The notes below the pieces were generated by a model. That model was not told where the DNA came from and searched no databases. It saw only the letters and a program-made list of their open reading frames with translations. From an uncultured Oleiphilaceae bacterium (lineage in GTDB: Bacteria; Pseudomonadota; Gammaproteobacteria; Pseudomonadales; Oleiphilaceae): a stretch of 64,000 bases of DNA. Where the stretch lies: the NCBI GenBank assembly GCA_913060665.1, contig CAJXUY010000006.1, forward strand, positions 144,795 to 208,794, given 5' to 3'. Below are positions 47,831-56,842 of this stretch, piece by piece. Numbering within the stretch: the first letter of the stretch is position 1; every line of letters starts with the position of its first letter. The position numbers and the translations under genes were made by a program.

Positions 47831-49417
47831 ATGAGTGCTGTCGTTGAAAATGAGTTGAAAGAAGACAACCATCACGGCCCCGCTGCAGGGATTGGTCGAT
47901 GGCTATTTACTACCAACCATAAAGATATTGGTTCGATGTATCTTTGGTTTAGCTTTGCCATGTTTTTAGTCGGCGGCTGTATGGCATTAACGATTCGCGC
48001 AGAGTTGTTTCAGCCCGGGTTACAGATGATGGAACCTGGGTTTTTTAATCAGATGACTACTATGCATGGCTTGATTATGGTGTTTGGTGCCGTCATGCCG
48101 GCATTTGTAGGTCTGGCTAACTGGCTAATCCCGATGATGATAGGTGCGCCCGATATGGCGTTACCGAGAATGAACAACTGGAGTTTTTGGATACTGCCGT
48201 TTGCTTTTACCATGCTGTTATCCACCCTATTTATGGAAGGCGGTGCGCCGAACTTTGGTTGGACTTTTTACGCGCCTCTATCGACGACTTATGCACCCCC
48301 TAGCGTTACTTTTTTTATTTTTGGTGTGCACATGATGGGGGTTTCTTCGATCATGGGCGCTATTAATGTTATCGCAACGATCTTGAATATGCGCGCTCCC
48401 GGTATGAGTTATATGAAAATGCCGCTGTTTGTTTGGACCTGGCTAATTACGGCATTTTTGTTGATAGCCGTGATGCCCGTATTGGCAGGCGTGGTGACCA
48501 TGATGCTGATGGATATACACTTTGGTACCAGCTTTTTTAATGCAGCTGGGGGCGGTGACCCTGTGCTGTTCCAACATGTGTTTTGGTTTTTTGGTCACCC
48601 TGAAGTGTATATTATGATTTTGCCCGCTTTTGGGGTGGTATCTCAGATTATTCCGACTTTTAGTCGTAAAAAACTGTTTGGCTACCACTCAATGGTATGG
48701 GCTACCTCCTCTATTGCACTGCTTTCATTTTTGGTTTGGGCTCACCATATGTTTACCGTTGGTATTCCGTTAATGGGAGAGCTGTTCTTTATGTATGCCA
48801 CGATGCTGATTGCAGTGCCTACCGGTGTAAAAGTCTTTAACTGGGTCGCCACCATGTTTAAAGGCTCGATCACGTTTGAGACGCCGATGCTCTTTTCTAT
48901 CGCCTTCGTCATTCTATTTTCAATAGGGGGGTTCTCGGGCTTAATGTTGGCGATTGCACCGTCCGATTTTCAATATCATGATACCTATTTTGTTGTTGCT
49001 CACTTTCACTACGTACTGGTGCCTGGGGCGATCTTTGGTATTTTTGCGGCGGTTTACTACTGGCTACCTAAGTGGTGCGGCAACATGTACAGCGAGACAT
49101 TAGGCAAGGCGCACTTCTGGTTATCGTTTGTGGGGATGAATCTGGCATTTTTTCCCATGCACTTTTTAGGTCTGGCGGGGATGCCGCGTCGTATTCCTGA
49201 CTACGCATTACAGTTTGCAGATTTTAACTGGATCTCATCCATTGGCGCATTTATGTTTGGCTTTACTCAGTTGCTGTTTCTTTACATCGTTATCCACACG
49301 ATACGCAGTGGTAAAAAGGCGACGGCGGCGGTTTGGGAAAGTGCGGAAGGGCTTGAATGGACGATTCCATCACCGGCACCATACCATACGTTTACCACGC
49401 CACCTGAGGTTAAGTAA
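47831..49417 (+). CDS. coxA: Cytochrome c oxidase subunit I
   Basis: Catalytic subunit of the aa3 oxidase, 528 residues with twelve transmembrane helices. Haem a and a3/CuB ligands lie in MTTMHGLIMVFGAVMP, GHPEVYIMILPAFG (the His-Tyr cross-link motif), AHHMFTVG and VAHFHYVLVPGA. ATG 47831 follows AAGGGAAAC and is preferred to a longer frame inside coxB. It is 4 bp downstream of the coxB stop. Oxygen reduction pumps protons across the inner membrane. Confidence 0.99.
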   Translation: MSAVVENELKEDNHHGPAAGIGRWLFTTNHKDIGSMYLWFSFAMFLVGGCMALTIRAELFQPGLQMMEPGFFNQMTTMHGLIMVFGAVMPAFVGLANWLIPMMIGAPDMALPRMNNWSFWILPFAFTMLLSTLFMEGGAPNFGWTFYAPLSTTYAPPSVTFFIFGVHMMGVSSIMGAINVIATILNMRAPGMSYMKMPLFVWTWLITAFLLIAVMPVLAGVVTMMLMDIHFGTSFFNAAGGGDPVLFQHVFWFFGHPEVYIMILPAFGVVSQIIPTFSRKKLFGYHSMVWATSSIALLSFLVWAHHMFTVGIPLMGELFFMYATMLIAVPTGVKVFNWVATMFKGSITFETPMLFSIAFVILFSIGGFSGLMLAIAPSDFQYHDTYFVVAHFHYVLVPGAIFGIFAAVYYWLPKWCGNMYSETLGKAHFWLSFVGMNLAFFPMHFLGLAGMPRRIPDYALQFADFNWISSIGAFMFGFTQLLFLYIVIHTIRSGKKATAAVWESAEGLEWTIPSPAPYHTFTTPPEVK

Positions 49418-49423
49418 CGCGCC

Positions 49424-49990
49424 ATGAGCAGCCCATCTCAGTCGAAGAATAAACGAACGGTTTGGGTTGCGTTGACGGTGGTGGTGGGAATGTTTGGTTT
49501 TGGGTTTGCGTTAGTGCCGTTATACAACGTGTTTTGTGAGTTAACGGGGATCAATGGCAAAACTGGCCCAAAGTATGTGCTGCAATCCGGTGAGTTAGAG
49601 GCGGACTTAACACGGGTGATTAAAGTACAGTTTGTAACTCAAAATAATGACTCGATGCCATGGCATTTTAAACCTGAAATAAGGCAGGTGGAGGTTCATC
49701 CGGGTGAAGTGATGCAAGTTGATTTTATCGCTCGCAACCCAACCTCAAAAGATATGGTGGCCCAGGCTGTTCCGAGTTTGTCGCCTAATGAAGGTACAGA
49801 CTATTTTCATAAGGTAGAGTGTTTTTGTTTTACGCAGCAGGCATTAAAAGCAGGGGAAGAGACCCGCATGCCGCTAAGGTTTGTAGTGGATAAAGATCTA
49901 CCTGAATATCTGACCAAACTAACGCTTTCTTATACCTTGTTTGATCAGCCCATAAACGAGAGTACCGCAATATCAGGTGACGCTGGTTAG
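49424..49990 (+). CDS. ctaG: Cytochrome c oxidase assembly protein CtaG/Cox11
   Basis: Copper chaperone for CuB insertion into CoxA. The 188-residue product has an N-terminal transmembrane helix (WVALTVVVGMFGFGFALVPL), the conserved YNVFCELTGINGKTG and the copper-binding CFCF of KVECFCFTQQAL. Gene order between coxA and coxC is the usual one in gammaproteobacteria. Confidence 0.97.
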   Translation: MSSPSQSKNKRTVWVALTVVVGMFGFGFALVPLYNVFCELTGINGKTGPKYVLQSGELEADLTRVIKVQFVTQNNDSMPWHFKPEIRQVEVHPGEVMQVDFIARNPTSKDMVAQAVPSLSPNEGTDYFHKVECFCFTQQALKAGEETRMPLRFVVDKDLPEYLTKLTLSYTLFDQPINESTAISGDAG

Positions 49991-50019
49991 TCATCATTAT
50001 AAGAACAATAGGAGGCTTC

Positions 50020-50907
50020 ATGACCACACCAGAGTCATATTATGTGCCCGCACAAAGCAAGTGGCCGATTATCGCGACGATCGGCTTGGCGCTCACCATG
50101 TTTGGTGCAGCCTCAATTATGAACAACAGTACCGCAGGGAGTGATACGGACGGATCTTGGTTGATATTCCTGACGGGTGCAACCGTGATGGCATATATGC
50201 TGTTTGGTTGGTTTGGCAATGTAGTGCAAGAGAGCCGTAGTGGCATGTACAGTCATCAGATGGATCGATCATTCCGGTGGGGAATGGGCTGGTTTATCTT
50301 CTCTGAAGTGATGTTCTTTGCCGCGTTTTTTGGCGCGCTATTCTATGCGCGCGTGTTTTCAGTACCTTGGTTGGCAGGCGAAGGCGATAAGGGTGCCTCC
50401 GCAATGTTATGGCCGGGCTTTGAAGCCGTCTGGCCATTACTGCAAAACCCTGACACTGAACTGTTTCCTAGCCCTAGTGGCACGATTGATCCTTGGCACC
50501 TTCCGTTTATCAACACCCTATTGTTAGTGAGTTCCAGTGTCACGATTACCATCGCCCATAAAGCACTCAAAAACAATAACCGAACCCAGCTTAAACTTTG
50601 GTTAGCGGCCACCATATTGCTAGGAGCTGTGTTTTTGTTCTTTCAAATTGAAGAGTATGTTGAAGCTTATACCACGCTAGACCTGACGCTAAGGTCGGGT
50701 ATATATGGCTCTACGTTTTTTATGCTCACGGGTTTTCATGGTGTTCACGTGACCTTGGGAGCGCTCATGTTAACGATTATGTTTGTGCGCATTATGAAAG
50801 GGGACTTTGATAAAGATAACCACTTTGGTTTTGAAGCCGCTAGCTGGTATTGGCACTTTGTCGACGTGGTGTGGTTAGGGTTGTTTATATTTGTCTACGT
50901 TATTTAA
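50020..50907 (+). CDS. coxC: Cytochrome c oxidase subunit III
   Basis: Seven-helix subunit III that supports proton uptake and oxidase stability, 295 residues. Recognised by MGWFIFSEVMFFAAFFGALF, STFFMLTGFHGVHVTLGAL and the C-terminal WHFVDVVWLGLFIFVYVI. The start ATG 50020 has AGGAGGC upstream. It converges with the small DUF2909 gene 21 bp downstream. Confidence 0.98.
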   Translation: MTTPESYYVPAQSKWPIIATIGLALTMFGAASIMNNSTAGSDTDGSWLIFLTGATVMAYMLFGWFGNVVQESRSGMYSHQMDRSFRWGMGWFIFSEVMFFAAFFGALFYARVFSVPWLAGEGDKGASAMLWPGFEAVWPLLQNPDTELFPSPSGTIDPWHLPFINTLLLVSSSVTITIAHKALKNNNRTQLKLWLAATILLGAVFLFFQIEEYVEAYTTLDLTLRSGIYGSTFFMLTGFHGVHVTLGALMLTIMFVRIMKGDFDKDNHFGFEAASWYWHFVDVVWLGLFIFVYVI

Positions 50908-50928
50908 GCCTATTGTGGATGAGTAGCG

Positions 50929-51138
50929 CTATCGCAAGGGGGAAGGGTTAATAGGTAATTGCCCGCTGACGACCGCATAAGCCAACAGTGCCAGCAGCAT
51001 CACAGATAGTGTGACCCGAACCGTTAATGCATTAACGGTTCGGGAAGACTTTCCCTCATCTTTTACCAGAAAGAACAAGCCACTGAACAGGCTGATAATG
51101 ATGGCAAGCAGTAGTATCACAATGAGAACTTTAAGCAT
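50929..51138 (-). CDS. DUF2909 twin-transmembrane protein
   Basis: A 69-residue membrane protein with two hydrophobic segments (VLIVILLLAIIISLFSGLFF and LSVMLLALLAYAVVSGQLPI) joined by a short charged loop. This is the DUF2909 family that sits in the cox clusters of Pseudomonas-type bacteria, on the opposite strand here. A role in oxidase assembly is presumed from context only. A 30-bp perfect palindrome lies inside its coding sequence (loop and start of second helix). Confidence 0.85.
   Translation of the reverse strand: MLKVLIVILLLAIIISLFSGLFFLVKDEGKSSRTVNALTVRVTLSVMLLALLAYAVVSGQLPINPSPLR
51015..51044. repeat. 30-bp perfect palindrome inside DUF2909 gene
   Basis: Arms CCCGAACCGTTAAT and ATTAACGGTTCGGG flank a central GC, giving an uninterrupted 30-bp palindrome. 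It encodes the residues RTVNALTVR on the minus strand. A second small hairpin GGGAA/TTCCC overlaps its right edge (51042-51055). Confidence 0.95.
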
Positions 51139-51189
51139 TTTTTATAGGCCCAATAAGTGTCAGTTTGATCTTAGTATAGTGGTTAATTG

Positions 51190-51960
51190 ATGGCGCGAAA
51201 GATGGGATATTCAAAAGGATCGGTAGGGCTTGTGATATTTGCTGTGACGATGACGCCATTGCTGTTGGGGTTGGGGTATTGGCAATTGAATAGAGCAGAC
51301 GAAAAGCAAGCGCTTATCGAGCAGCGAGTTAAAGGTGATCAAGCAGAAACCACTCAGTTAACCGCCCTTGCTGGTGCTGATGAAGATAGCCAAGCGTTAT
51401 CTGCTGAAGTATGGAATTACAAGAAGATTAAAGTGAGAGGACACTATGACAATAACCTCTACGTTTTGCTCGACAACCGAACCCGAAACGGAAAAGTGGG
51501 CTACGAAGTGATTAATTTTTTTAGAGCAGATAATGGTAGGGCCTTGTGGGTTAATCGAGGCTGGATTAAAGCGCCATTATACCGAGATCAATGGCCTGAG
51601 ATTGAATCTGTGACGGGAGATGTATCGATTACCGGAACCCTATACTTTCAACAGGATCAAAGCTATACCCTAGCACCCCAGCAATTCACTGATCGTTGGC
51701 CAAGGCGTATTCAACGTTTTGATATTCATGAACTTAATGTTGAGCCCGAACATGAGCTATACCCCTTTACGGTACGATTAACAGACGATGAACAGCCAGG
51801 CGCACTCCAAACTGGCTGGCGTATTCCGAAAATGTCACCCGAAAAGCATTTTGGTTATGCCATTCAGTGGTTTTCGTTAGCTGCGGTACTGGTCGTGATG
51901 ACGATTATCGCACTCACTAAAAATAATACGACTGAGGCCGAACAACCCTATGAGACTTGA
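51190..51960 (+). CDS. SURF1-family oxidase assembly protein
   Basis: A 256-residue membrane protein of the SURF1/Shy1 family, which helps haem a insertion into subunit I. Two transmembrane helices flank a periplasmic domain: VGLVIFAVTMTPLLLGLGYW near the N-terminus and the C-terminal HFGYAIQWFSLAAVLVVMTI. Conserved blocks include GHYDNNLYVLLDNRTRNGKV and LWVNRGWIKAPLYRDQWPE. ATG 51190 is used. Its end overlaps the next gene by 11 bp. It is divergent from the DUF2909 gene with only 51 bp between. Confidence 0.93.
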   Translation: MARKMGYSKGSVGLVIFAVTMTPLLLGLGYWQLNRADEKQALIEQRVKGDQAETTQLTALAGADEDSQALSAEVWNYKKIKVRGHYDNNLYVLLDNRTRNGKVGYEVINFFRADNGRALWVNRGWIKAPLYRDQWPEIESVTGDVSITGTLYFQQDQSYTLAPQQFTDRWPRRIQRFDIHELNVEPEHELYPFTVRLTDDEQPGALQTGWRIPKMSPEKHFGYAIQWFSLAAVLVVMTIIALTKNNTTEAEQPYET

Positions 51961-52660
51961 AACCACCTCATTACATAACCCTAACCCGACCCCAAAAACG
52001 ATACGCAACAATCGTGTTAAGTTATTGGGGTTGTTCGCGATTGTATTTGTACCGATGGCGGCTGCTACATCGATGTATTTTGGCGGTTGGGGTGTCCCCA
52101 CAGGCTCAACGAATCATGGCGAATTAATCTGGCCGCCTATCAATATATCTGAGTTGCAGGCAAGCGACTCTAAAGGGCAGCCATTGACGCAGCACTTCTC
52201 GCTTGATGAACCGGGTGCAAGACCATTGAAGTGGGACCTGTTGACCGCGGGTGCAGATAAAGAAGTGAGCGAAAGTAAATGGGTATTGTTGGTGACGGGT
52301 GACCAAGATTGCAGCGAGACGTGTCAACACGCGCTTTATACCGTTCGGCAAGTGAATATAGCGTTGGGGAAAGAAGCTGAACGTGTTACCCGAGTACTGG
52401 TGAGCAATCAAGAGGTTAACACTTTGCCGAACCATATTGCTGAGCAACACCCGAGGCTTTCGTTAGCGACGTCAGAAGTGGGCGTACTTCAGCAGTTTGC
52501 TACAGAGCGTGTTTCGCATGACGCTGAGGCAGCCCACCGTTGGAACATTTGGGTGGTCGATCCGCTGGGTAATGTGATCTTGAGGTATGAAGCAGATCGT
52601 CACGGTAAGGATATATTAAAAGATATGAAACGCTTGTTGAAGCTATCTAATATCGGCTAG
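51950..52660 (+). CDS. SCO-like thioredoxin-fold cytochrome oxidase accessory protein
   Basis: A 236-residue membrane-anchored protein in the position of Pseudomonas PA0111. One transmembrane helix (LLGLFAIVFVPMAAATSMYF) precedes a periplasmic domain. That domain has a CXXXC copper motif, GDQDCSETCQHALY, typical of SCO/SenC copper chaperones, and WNIWVVDPLGNVILRYEADR near the end. The distal copper His is not clearly matched, although AAHRWN or VSHD could provide it. Inferred to deliver copper or electrons for CuA assembly. Overlaps surf1 by 11 bp; no separate senC gene follows cyoE. Confidence 0.75.
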   Translation: MRLETTSLHNPNPTPKTIRNNRVKLLGLFAIVFVPMAAATSMYFGGWGVPTGSTNHGELIWPPINISELQASDSKGQPLTQHFSLDEPGARPLKWDLLTAGADKEVSESKWVLLVTGDQDCSETCQHALYTVRQVNIALGKEAERVTRVLVSNQEVNTLPNHIAEQHPRLSLATSEVGVLQQFATERVSHDAEAAHRWNIWVVDPLGNVILRYEADRHGKDILKDMKRLLKLSNIG

Positions 52661-52718
52661 CACTACTTATCGCTATGACTGCTAGAGGTAGGAATAACAT
52701 GAATATCAGGATGAGGGA

Positions 52719-53825
52719 ATGACCAGCATTGTTAGACGGTTAGCCATTGCGACCACGCTGTTAGCGGCTTTTGTCGTGGCATTGGGGGCATATACACGGC
52801 TTAAAGATGCAGGGTTAGGATGCCCAGACTGGCCAGGCTGTTATGGTTTTTTGACCGTACCTGAGCATATTGATGATATAAAAATAGCGGAAGCACGATT
52901 CCCAGACTCCCCTGTAGAGGCTGATAAAGGATGGCCGGAGATGATTCATCGATACTTTGCCAGTACGCTGGGTTTGCTAATCATTATACAAGCGGTGTTG
53001 TGTGTGCGTTATTTCAGGCGAGTTAAGCGAGAAAATGAAGACCTCGCTATGGTTGATCGACCTCCTTTGAAGCTACCGCTGTTTCTGGTGTTGTTGGTGA
53101 TCTGCCAAGGAATATTTGGTATGTGGACGGTCACATTAAAGCTATGGCCTCAGGTGGTATCTGGTCATTTGTTGGGCGGGTTTGCGACACTGTCGTTGTT
53201 GTTTTTGTTGACGCTTCGCATGTTCAAATCGTCAGCGCAGAATCACCAAATGAATGAATTTCAACCAATGTCATCCCACTTCTCCCTTTGGGCTGTGGCG
53301 GGGCTAGTATTGGTGATAGTTCAGGTGTTTTTGGGGGCTTGGACCGCTTCAAACTATGCTGCGTTGGCATGTCCTGACTTTCCCACTTGTCAGGGCTCGT
53401 GGTGGCCAGAGATGAATTTACATGCGGGTTTTAACCTATTTCAGTCAATTGGTCCCAACTACTTGGGTGGGATAATGGACAGTGACTCAAGAGTAGCGAT
53501 TCATATGGTTCATCGTGTGGGGGCATTACTATTAACGGCTTATTTAATACTGATGTCATGGCGCTTATGGCGTATTTCAAATCGCCCGGTTAAAGTCGCA
53601 ATAGTGGTGGTATTAGTTGCACTTACACTGCAAGTCAGTCTCGGTATTATTAATGTTGTCTGGTTAACTCCACTGCCTATAGCGGTTGCCCATAATGCCG
53701 GCGGCGCAATACTATTAATGACACTGGTTTACCTGAACTTCAAACTCTACTATTCAAGACAGCCATCAGCAATAACAAAAACAACAGCACTCCAGTTTGC
53801 GCACAACGCAGAGGTATCCTCATGA
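52719..53825 (+). CDS. ctaA: Heme A synthase (COX15/CtaA)
   Basis: Oxidises the C8 methyl of heme O to give heme A. The 368-residue product has eight predicted transmembrane helices, with the conserved LVALGAYTRLKDAGLGCPDW near the N-terminus, MIHRYFASTLGLL and the second-half HMVHRVGALLLT containing His ligands. A conserved Cys pair appears in ALACPDFPTC. The TARHL-like ordering matches bacterial CtaA type 2. It overlaps cyoE by 4 bp (ATGA), so the two are coupled. Confidence 0.96.
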   Translation: MTSIVRRLAIATTLLAAFVVALGAYTRLKDAGLGCPDWPGCYGFLTVPEHIDDIKIAEARFPDSPVEADKGWPEMIHRYFASTLGLLIIIQAVLCVRYFRRVKRENEDLAMVDRPPLKLPLFLVLLVICQGIFGMWTVTLKLWPQVVSGHLLGGFATLSLLFLLTLRMFKSSAQNHQMNEFQPMSSHFSLWAVAGLVLVIVQVFLGAWTASNYAALACPDFPTCQGSWWPEMNLHAGFNLFQSIGPNYLGGIMDSDSRVAIHMVHRVGALLLTAYLILMSWRLWRISNRPVKVAIVVVLVALTLQVSLGIINVVWLTPLPIAVAHNAGGAILLMTLVYLNFKLYYSRQPSAITKTTALQFAHNAEVSS

Positions 53826-54778
53826 AAGCGATTCCAGGCACATTAGCTCAACCGACCCAACAGATGGCTGATTCGGCAGCAACTGTGGCAGCTAATGATA
53901 ATCAGGCATATGCCAGTTGGAAAGACTACCTAGAGCTGTGTAAGCCCAATGTTGTGGCATTGATGATACTCACCTCTGTTATCGGTATGATGTTGGCGAG
54001 CCCTACCTTTCCGCATTGGAAGGTCATGCTGTTCGGTAATTTAGGTATAGCGCTAATGGCGGCCTCAGCAGCGGTGATCAACCATGTGGTAGATCGAAAA
54101 ATTGACCCGATTATGTCGCGTACCCGTAATCGGCCACTGGCAAAAGGTAAAGTTGGTGTGGCAAATGCTCTGCTGTTTTCAATGTTGCTGGGCGTATCGG
54201 GTATGGTGCTGTTGATTACCCAAATCAATGCACTAACCGCTTGGCTCACTTTTGCCTCACTGATTGGCTATGCGGTGGTCTACACGTTGTTTTTGAAGCG
54301 GGCGACACCACAAAACATCGTCATTGGAGGGCTGGCGGGTGCAGCGCCTCCGCTATTGGGTTGGACCTCTGTTACAGGGGTTATTGAACCAAACAGTCTG
54401 TTACTGGTGCTGATCATTTTCGCTTGGACACCGCCTCACTTTTGGGCGCTCGCCATACACCGAAAGGCAGAATATGCCAAAGCGGATATTCCTATGCTGC
54501 CAGTGACCCACGGAGAGGCATATACCAAAATTCAAATTTTACTTTATACGTTCATCTTGCTGGCGATTAGCGTATTCCCATTTATCACCGGGATGAGTGG
54601 TTATCTCTATCTTGGTTCGGCACTGGTGCTGGGGTTGCGCTTTATCTATTGGGCCGTAGCGATGGTCAAAGACTCACGGCCTCATGCCGCTATTAATACT
54701 TTCAAATACTCCATTACCTATCTGATGGTGTTGTTTCTTGCTTTGTTAGCGGATCATTACTTAATGGCTTATTTTTGA
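53822..54778 (+). CDS. cyoE: Protoheme IX farnesyltransferase (heme O synthase)
   Basis: UbiA-superfamily prenyltransferase that attaches a farnesyl group to protoheme to give heme O, the substrate of CtaA. The 318-residue product has eight or nine helices and the prenyl-diphosphate motifs NHVVDRKIDPIMSRTRNRPL and the second-half RKAEYAKADIPMLPVTHG. The NVVALMILTSVIGMMLA segment is the usual first helix. It is the last gene of the oxidase cluster. Confidence 0.97.
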   Translation: MKAIPGTLAQPTQQMADSAATVAANDNQAYASWKDYLELCKPNVVALMILTSVIGMMLASPTFPHWKVMLFGNLGIALMAASAAVINHVVDRKIDPIMSRTRNRPLAKGKVGVANALLFSMLLGVSGMVLLITQINALTAWLTFASLIGYAVVYTLFLKRATPQNIVIGGLAGAAPPLLGWTSVTGVIEPNSLLLVLIIFAWTPPHFWALAIHRKAEYAKADIPMLPVTHGEAYTKIQILLYTFILLAISVFPFITGMSGYLYLGSALVLGLRFIYWAVAMVKDSRPHAAINTFKYSITYLMVLFLALLADHYLMAYF

Positions 54779-54783
54779 GTTTA

Positions 54784-54810
54784 TATGGGGCGTGTCACGC
54801 GCACCCCATA
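54784..54810. terminator. Possible terminator after cyoE
   Basis: TATGGGG (54784-54790) pairs with CCCCATA (54804-54810), with inner CGTG/CACG. The following bases are only moderately T-rich, so efficiency is uncertain. Confidence 0.45.
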
Positions 54811-54884
54811 AATGATTTAAGTCCATTCTATTTCTGCTCGAAACCGTTAAAATGACGTTATTACGATAAATTGGACACTTTTCC

Positions 54885-55829
54885 GTGGATACACAGCTTA
54901 TAATGGCCGCGCTAGCCGAATGTCGAGACGGCATTGTGATTACTGACGCCATCTCACCCAAGAACCGAATCATCTATACCAACAAAGCATTTCAGGTGAT
55001 GACGGGCTTTAGCGAGTCAGAGATTATTGATAAAGGCTCTCGCTTTCTATTGGGTAGTAAAACCAGACCCACTGCTGCAAAAGCCTTCAGGCAAGCACTG
55101 GGTGAAGGTGCGCGAGTGCAGGTAACGCTCAGTTCTATTTGTAAAGATGGCTCACAAAAATGGCTCGAGGTTAGTGCCGGGCCATTTGAATATAAGGGAG
55201 AAAAAAAGCGCTATTTTATCGGCACTTGTCGTGATGTTGGTGAGAGAGTTGAAGCTGTTGAAGCATTGATGGCATCTGAAATAAAGTTTGAAAAAACAGA
55301 TGTTGGAGTCAAAATATCAAGCTATGACACGGTCACGTCCCTTTACAATCGAGGCTATTTTGAAGAAGTTGCCGAACGGGAGTGGATGGCGATGCTACGA
55401 GAGCACCGACCACTGTCTGTGTTTCTGATCGGCCTTTCAAACTTGGCTCGCTTTAAAGAGCAACAAGGCATAGAAACATCGAACAGATTGATGGCAAACG
55501 TTGCATCGTCTTTGCGTCACGTTTTTCGTCGGGGAATTGACTTAGTGGCTAAGTATGACGATGAGCGATTTATCGTGATTTCAACCGGTATGACATGGGA
55601 AGAAGCAGAAACCATGGCTGAGCGATTAAATGATGTAATTGATGGAGAGCTCTCTCAAAACGTGCCTTCTGAGGCAAATTTAAATGGTTTTATTGGAGTC
55701 GCTACACAAATACCTGAAGAAGGCTTTCATGTAGATCATCTCATTAAAGCTGCCGAGCATGCGCTTCTGAAGGCATCAACACATCCTGGAGGTTCAATCG
55801 TGGTCGCGGAGAGTGATTGCGTGGCTTGA
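54885..55829 (+). CDS. PAS (LOV-like)-GGDEF protein with degenerate motifs
   Basis: A 314-residue cytosolic protein with an N-terminal PAS domain (about 8-125) and a C-terminal GGDEF-fold domain (about 150-310). The PAS carries KGSRFLLG at 50-57, matching the LOV-photoreceptor motif NCRFLQG except that the flavin-bonding Cys is replaced by Ser. The GGDEF position reads KYDDERF (223-229), so the diguanylate cyclase motif is lost and the domain is probably inactive or a signal-binding module. The linker MASEIKFEKTDVGVKISSYD starts a helix typical of GGDEF proteins. The start is GTG 54885. It precedes the DUF4123 gene by 44 bp; whether they form one transcript is unclear. Confidence 0.8.
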   Translation: MDTQLIMAALAECRDGIVITDAISPKNRIIYTNKAFQVMTGFSESEIIDKGSRFLLGSKTRPTAAKAFRQALGEGARVQVTLSSICKDGSQKWLEVSAGPFEYKGEKKRYFIGTCRDVGERVEAVEALMASEIKFEKTDVGVKISSYDTVTSLYNRGYFEEVAEREWMAMLREHRPLSVFLIGLSNLARFKEQQGIETSNRLMANVASSLRHVFRRGIDLVAKYDDERFIVISTGMTWEEAETMAERLNDVIDGELSQNVPSEANLNGFIGVATQIPEEGFHVDHLIKAAEHALLKASTHPGGSIVVAESDCVA

Positions 55830-55873
55830 ATGCTTTGATTTAAACCCTGATAATAGCGATAGCACGCCGTTTT

Positions 55874-56842
55874 ATGGATGAAGCGTTAGTTAAATTAGCA
55901 CATGGAATAGTGATGATGAAATACCCCTTTGAAGTTATGGATGAGCTTCAGTTCAATTCGTTGTGTTTCGCGCAGCAAAATACCAACCTATACGCGGTTA
56001 TAGAGGGCGGTAAGCCACCTCAAGGTTATCAAACAACTGGCGCGCTGATTTATACATTAGAACAGCAGCCAACCGCTCACCCGCTACTTATATCGTTAGG
56101 CAATAATGACCTTCTTGATGTTTCTCCCTGGTTGGTAAAGGTTACGCCAGACTCGTTGTTATATTATTGGTTGATTGAAAACTCAGCGATTCACCCTTTT
56201 GTGCTGTTCTGGTCTCAAGCAACGCTACAACATCTAGTCTCCTATATGGTGAACTTATTAACGGTAACCTCCCCGCAAGGTGGCCCGTTGTTTTTTCGTT
56301 ATTATGACCCTACTGTTTTGGCCGTAATGATTACGCATGGTTCAGATAGCGAAATGTTCTCGAGAATGGGGCCTGTCAGCGGGGTGGCTGCTTTCTCTGA
56401 TGCTCATGAATCATATGAATCTGGTTGGAACATTCGTTGGTTTGAGTCTACAGAGCCTGTTACTGTTGACCCGCCTTTAGCCGTTACCTTGAATGAATCA
56501 GAATGGCAGGCCATGGGCGACCTCAGGTCCCGAGTTAGTATCAAACAGATGATGAGTTACCTTCGAGATTTCTATCCAGACCACCTACTGAATGTTGACT
56601 CAAACACTCTACAATCATTTGTAACGACATCTATCGACAAAGGTCGGTTATTCGGTTTTAACACTCAAGCAGAGTTAGAGCAGTGGGTTGATCTGCAAAT
56701 CTATTTTGGCAATGGTTTTGAGCATGAGTCGCGTTACTCATGGGCCAAAACCATACTCGATAACCCGCAGTCAACGCCCGGTGAAAAACTTCAAACGTTA
56801 AACCTGTACTTGGATCAATATCAGGCAAGGAGTGTCTCATGA
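55874..56842 (+). CDS. DUF4123-domain type VI secretion effector chaperone
   Basis: A 322-residue protein of the DUF4123 type, known in type VI secretion as effector-specific chaperones (Tap/TEC) that load effectors onto VgrG. The core spans about 27-150, with TNLYAVIEGGKPPQGYQTTG, HPFVLFWSQATLQHLVSYMV and the signature PLFFRYYDPTVLAVMI. Its stop overlaps the next gene start (ATGA), the usual coupling of a chaperone with its effector. No Shine-Dalgarno precedes ATG 55874, and a start at 55913 or 55916 is possible. No vgrG, hcp or PAAR gene is in the window. Confidence 0.78.
   Translation: MDEALVKLAHGIVMMKYPFEVMDELQFNSLCFAQQNTNLYAVIEGGKPPQGYQTTGALIYTLEQQPTAHPLLISLGNNDLLDVSPWLVKVTPDSLLYYWLIENSAIHPFVLFWSQATLQHLVSYMVNLLTVTSPQGGPLFFRYYDPTVLAVMITHGSDSEMFSRMGPVSGVAAFSDAHESYESGWNIRWFESTEPVTVDPPLAVTLNESEWQAMGDLRSRVSIKQMMSYLRDFYPDHLLNVDSNTLQSFVTTSIDKGRLFGFNTQAELEQWVDLQIYFGNGFEHESRYSWAKTILDNPQSTPGEKLQTLNLYLDQYQARSVS

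Noticed and set aside
50742..50754. TGTTCACGTGACC in coxC as a third parS site
   Set aside because: It lacks the TGTTNCACGTG half-site spacing and is not palindromic over 16 bp; only a CACGTG core matches.
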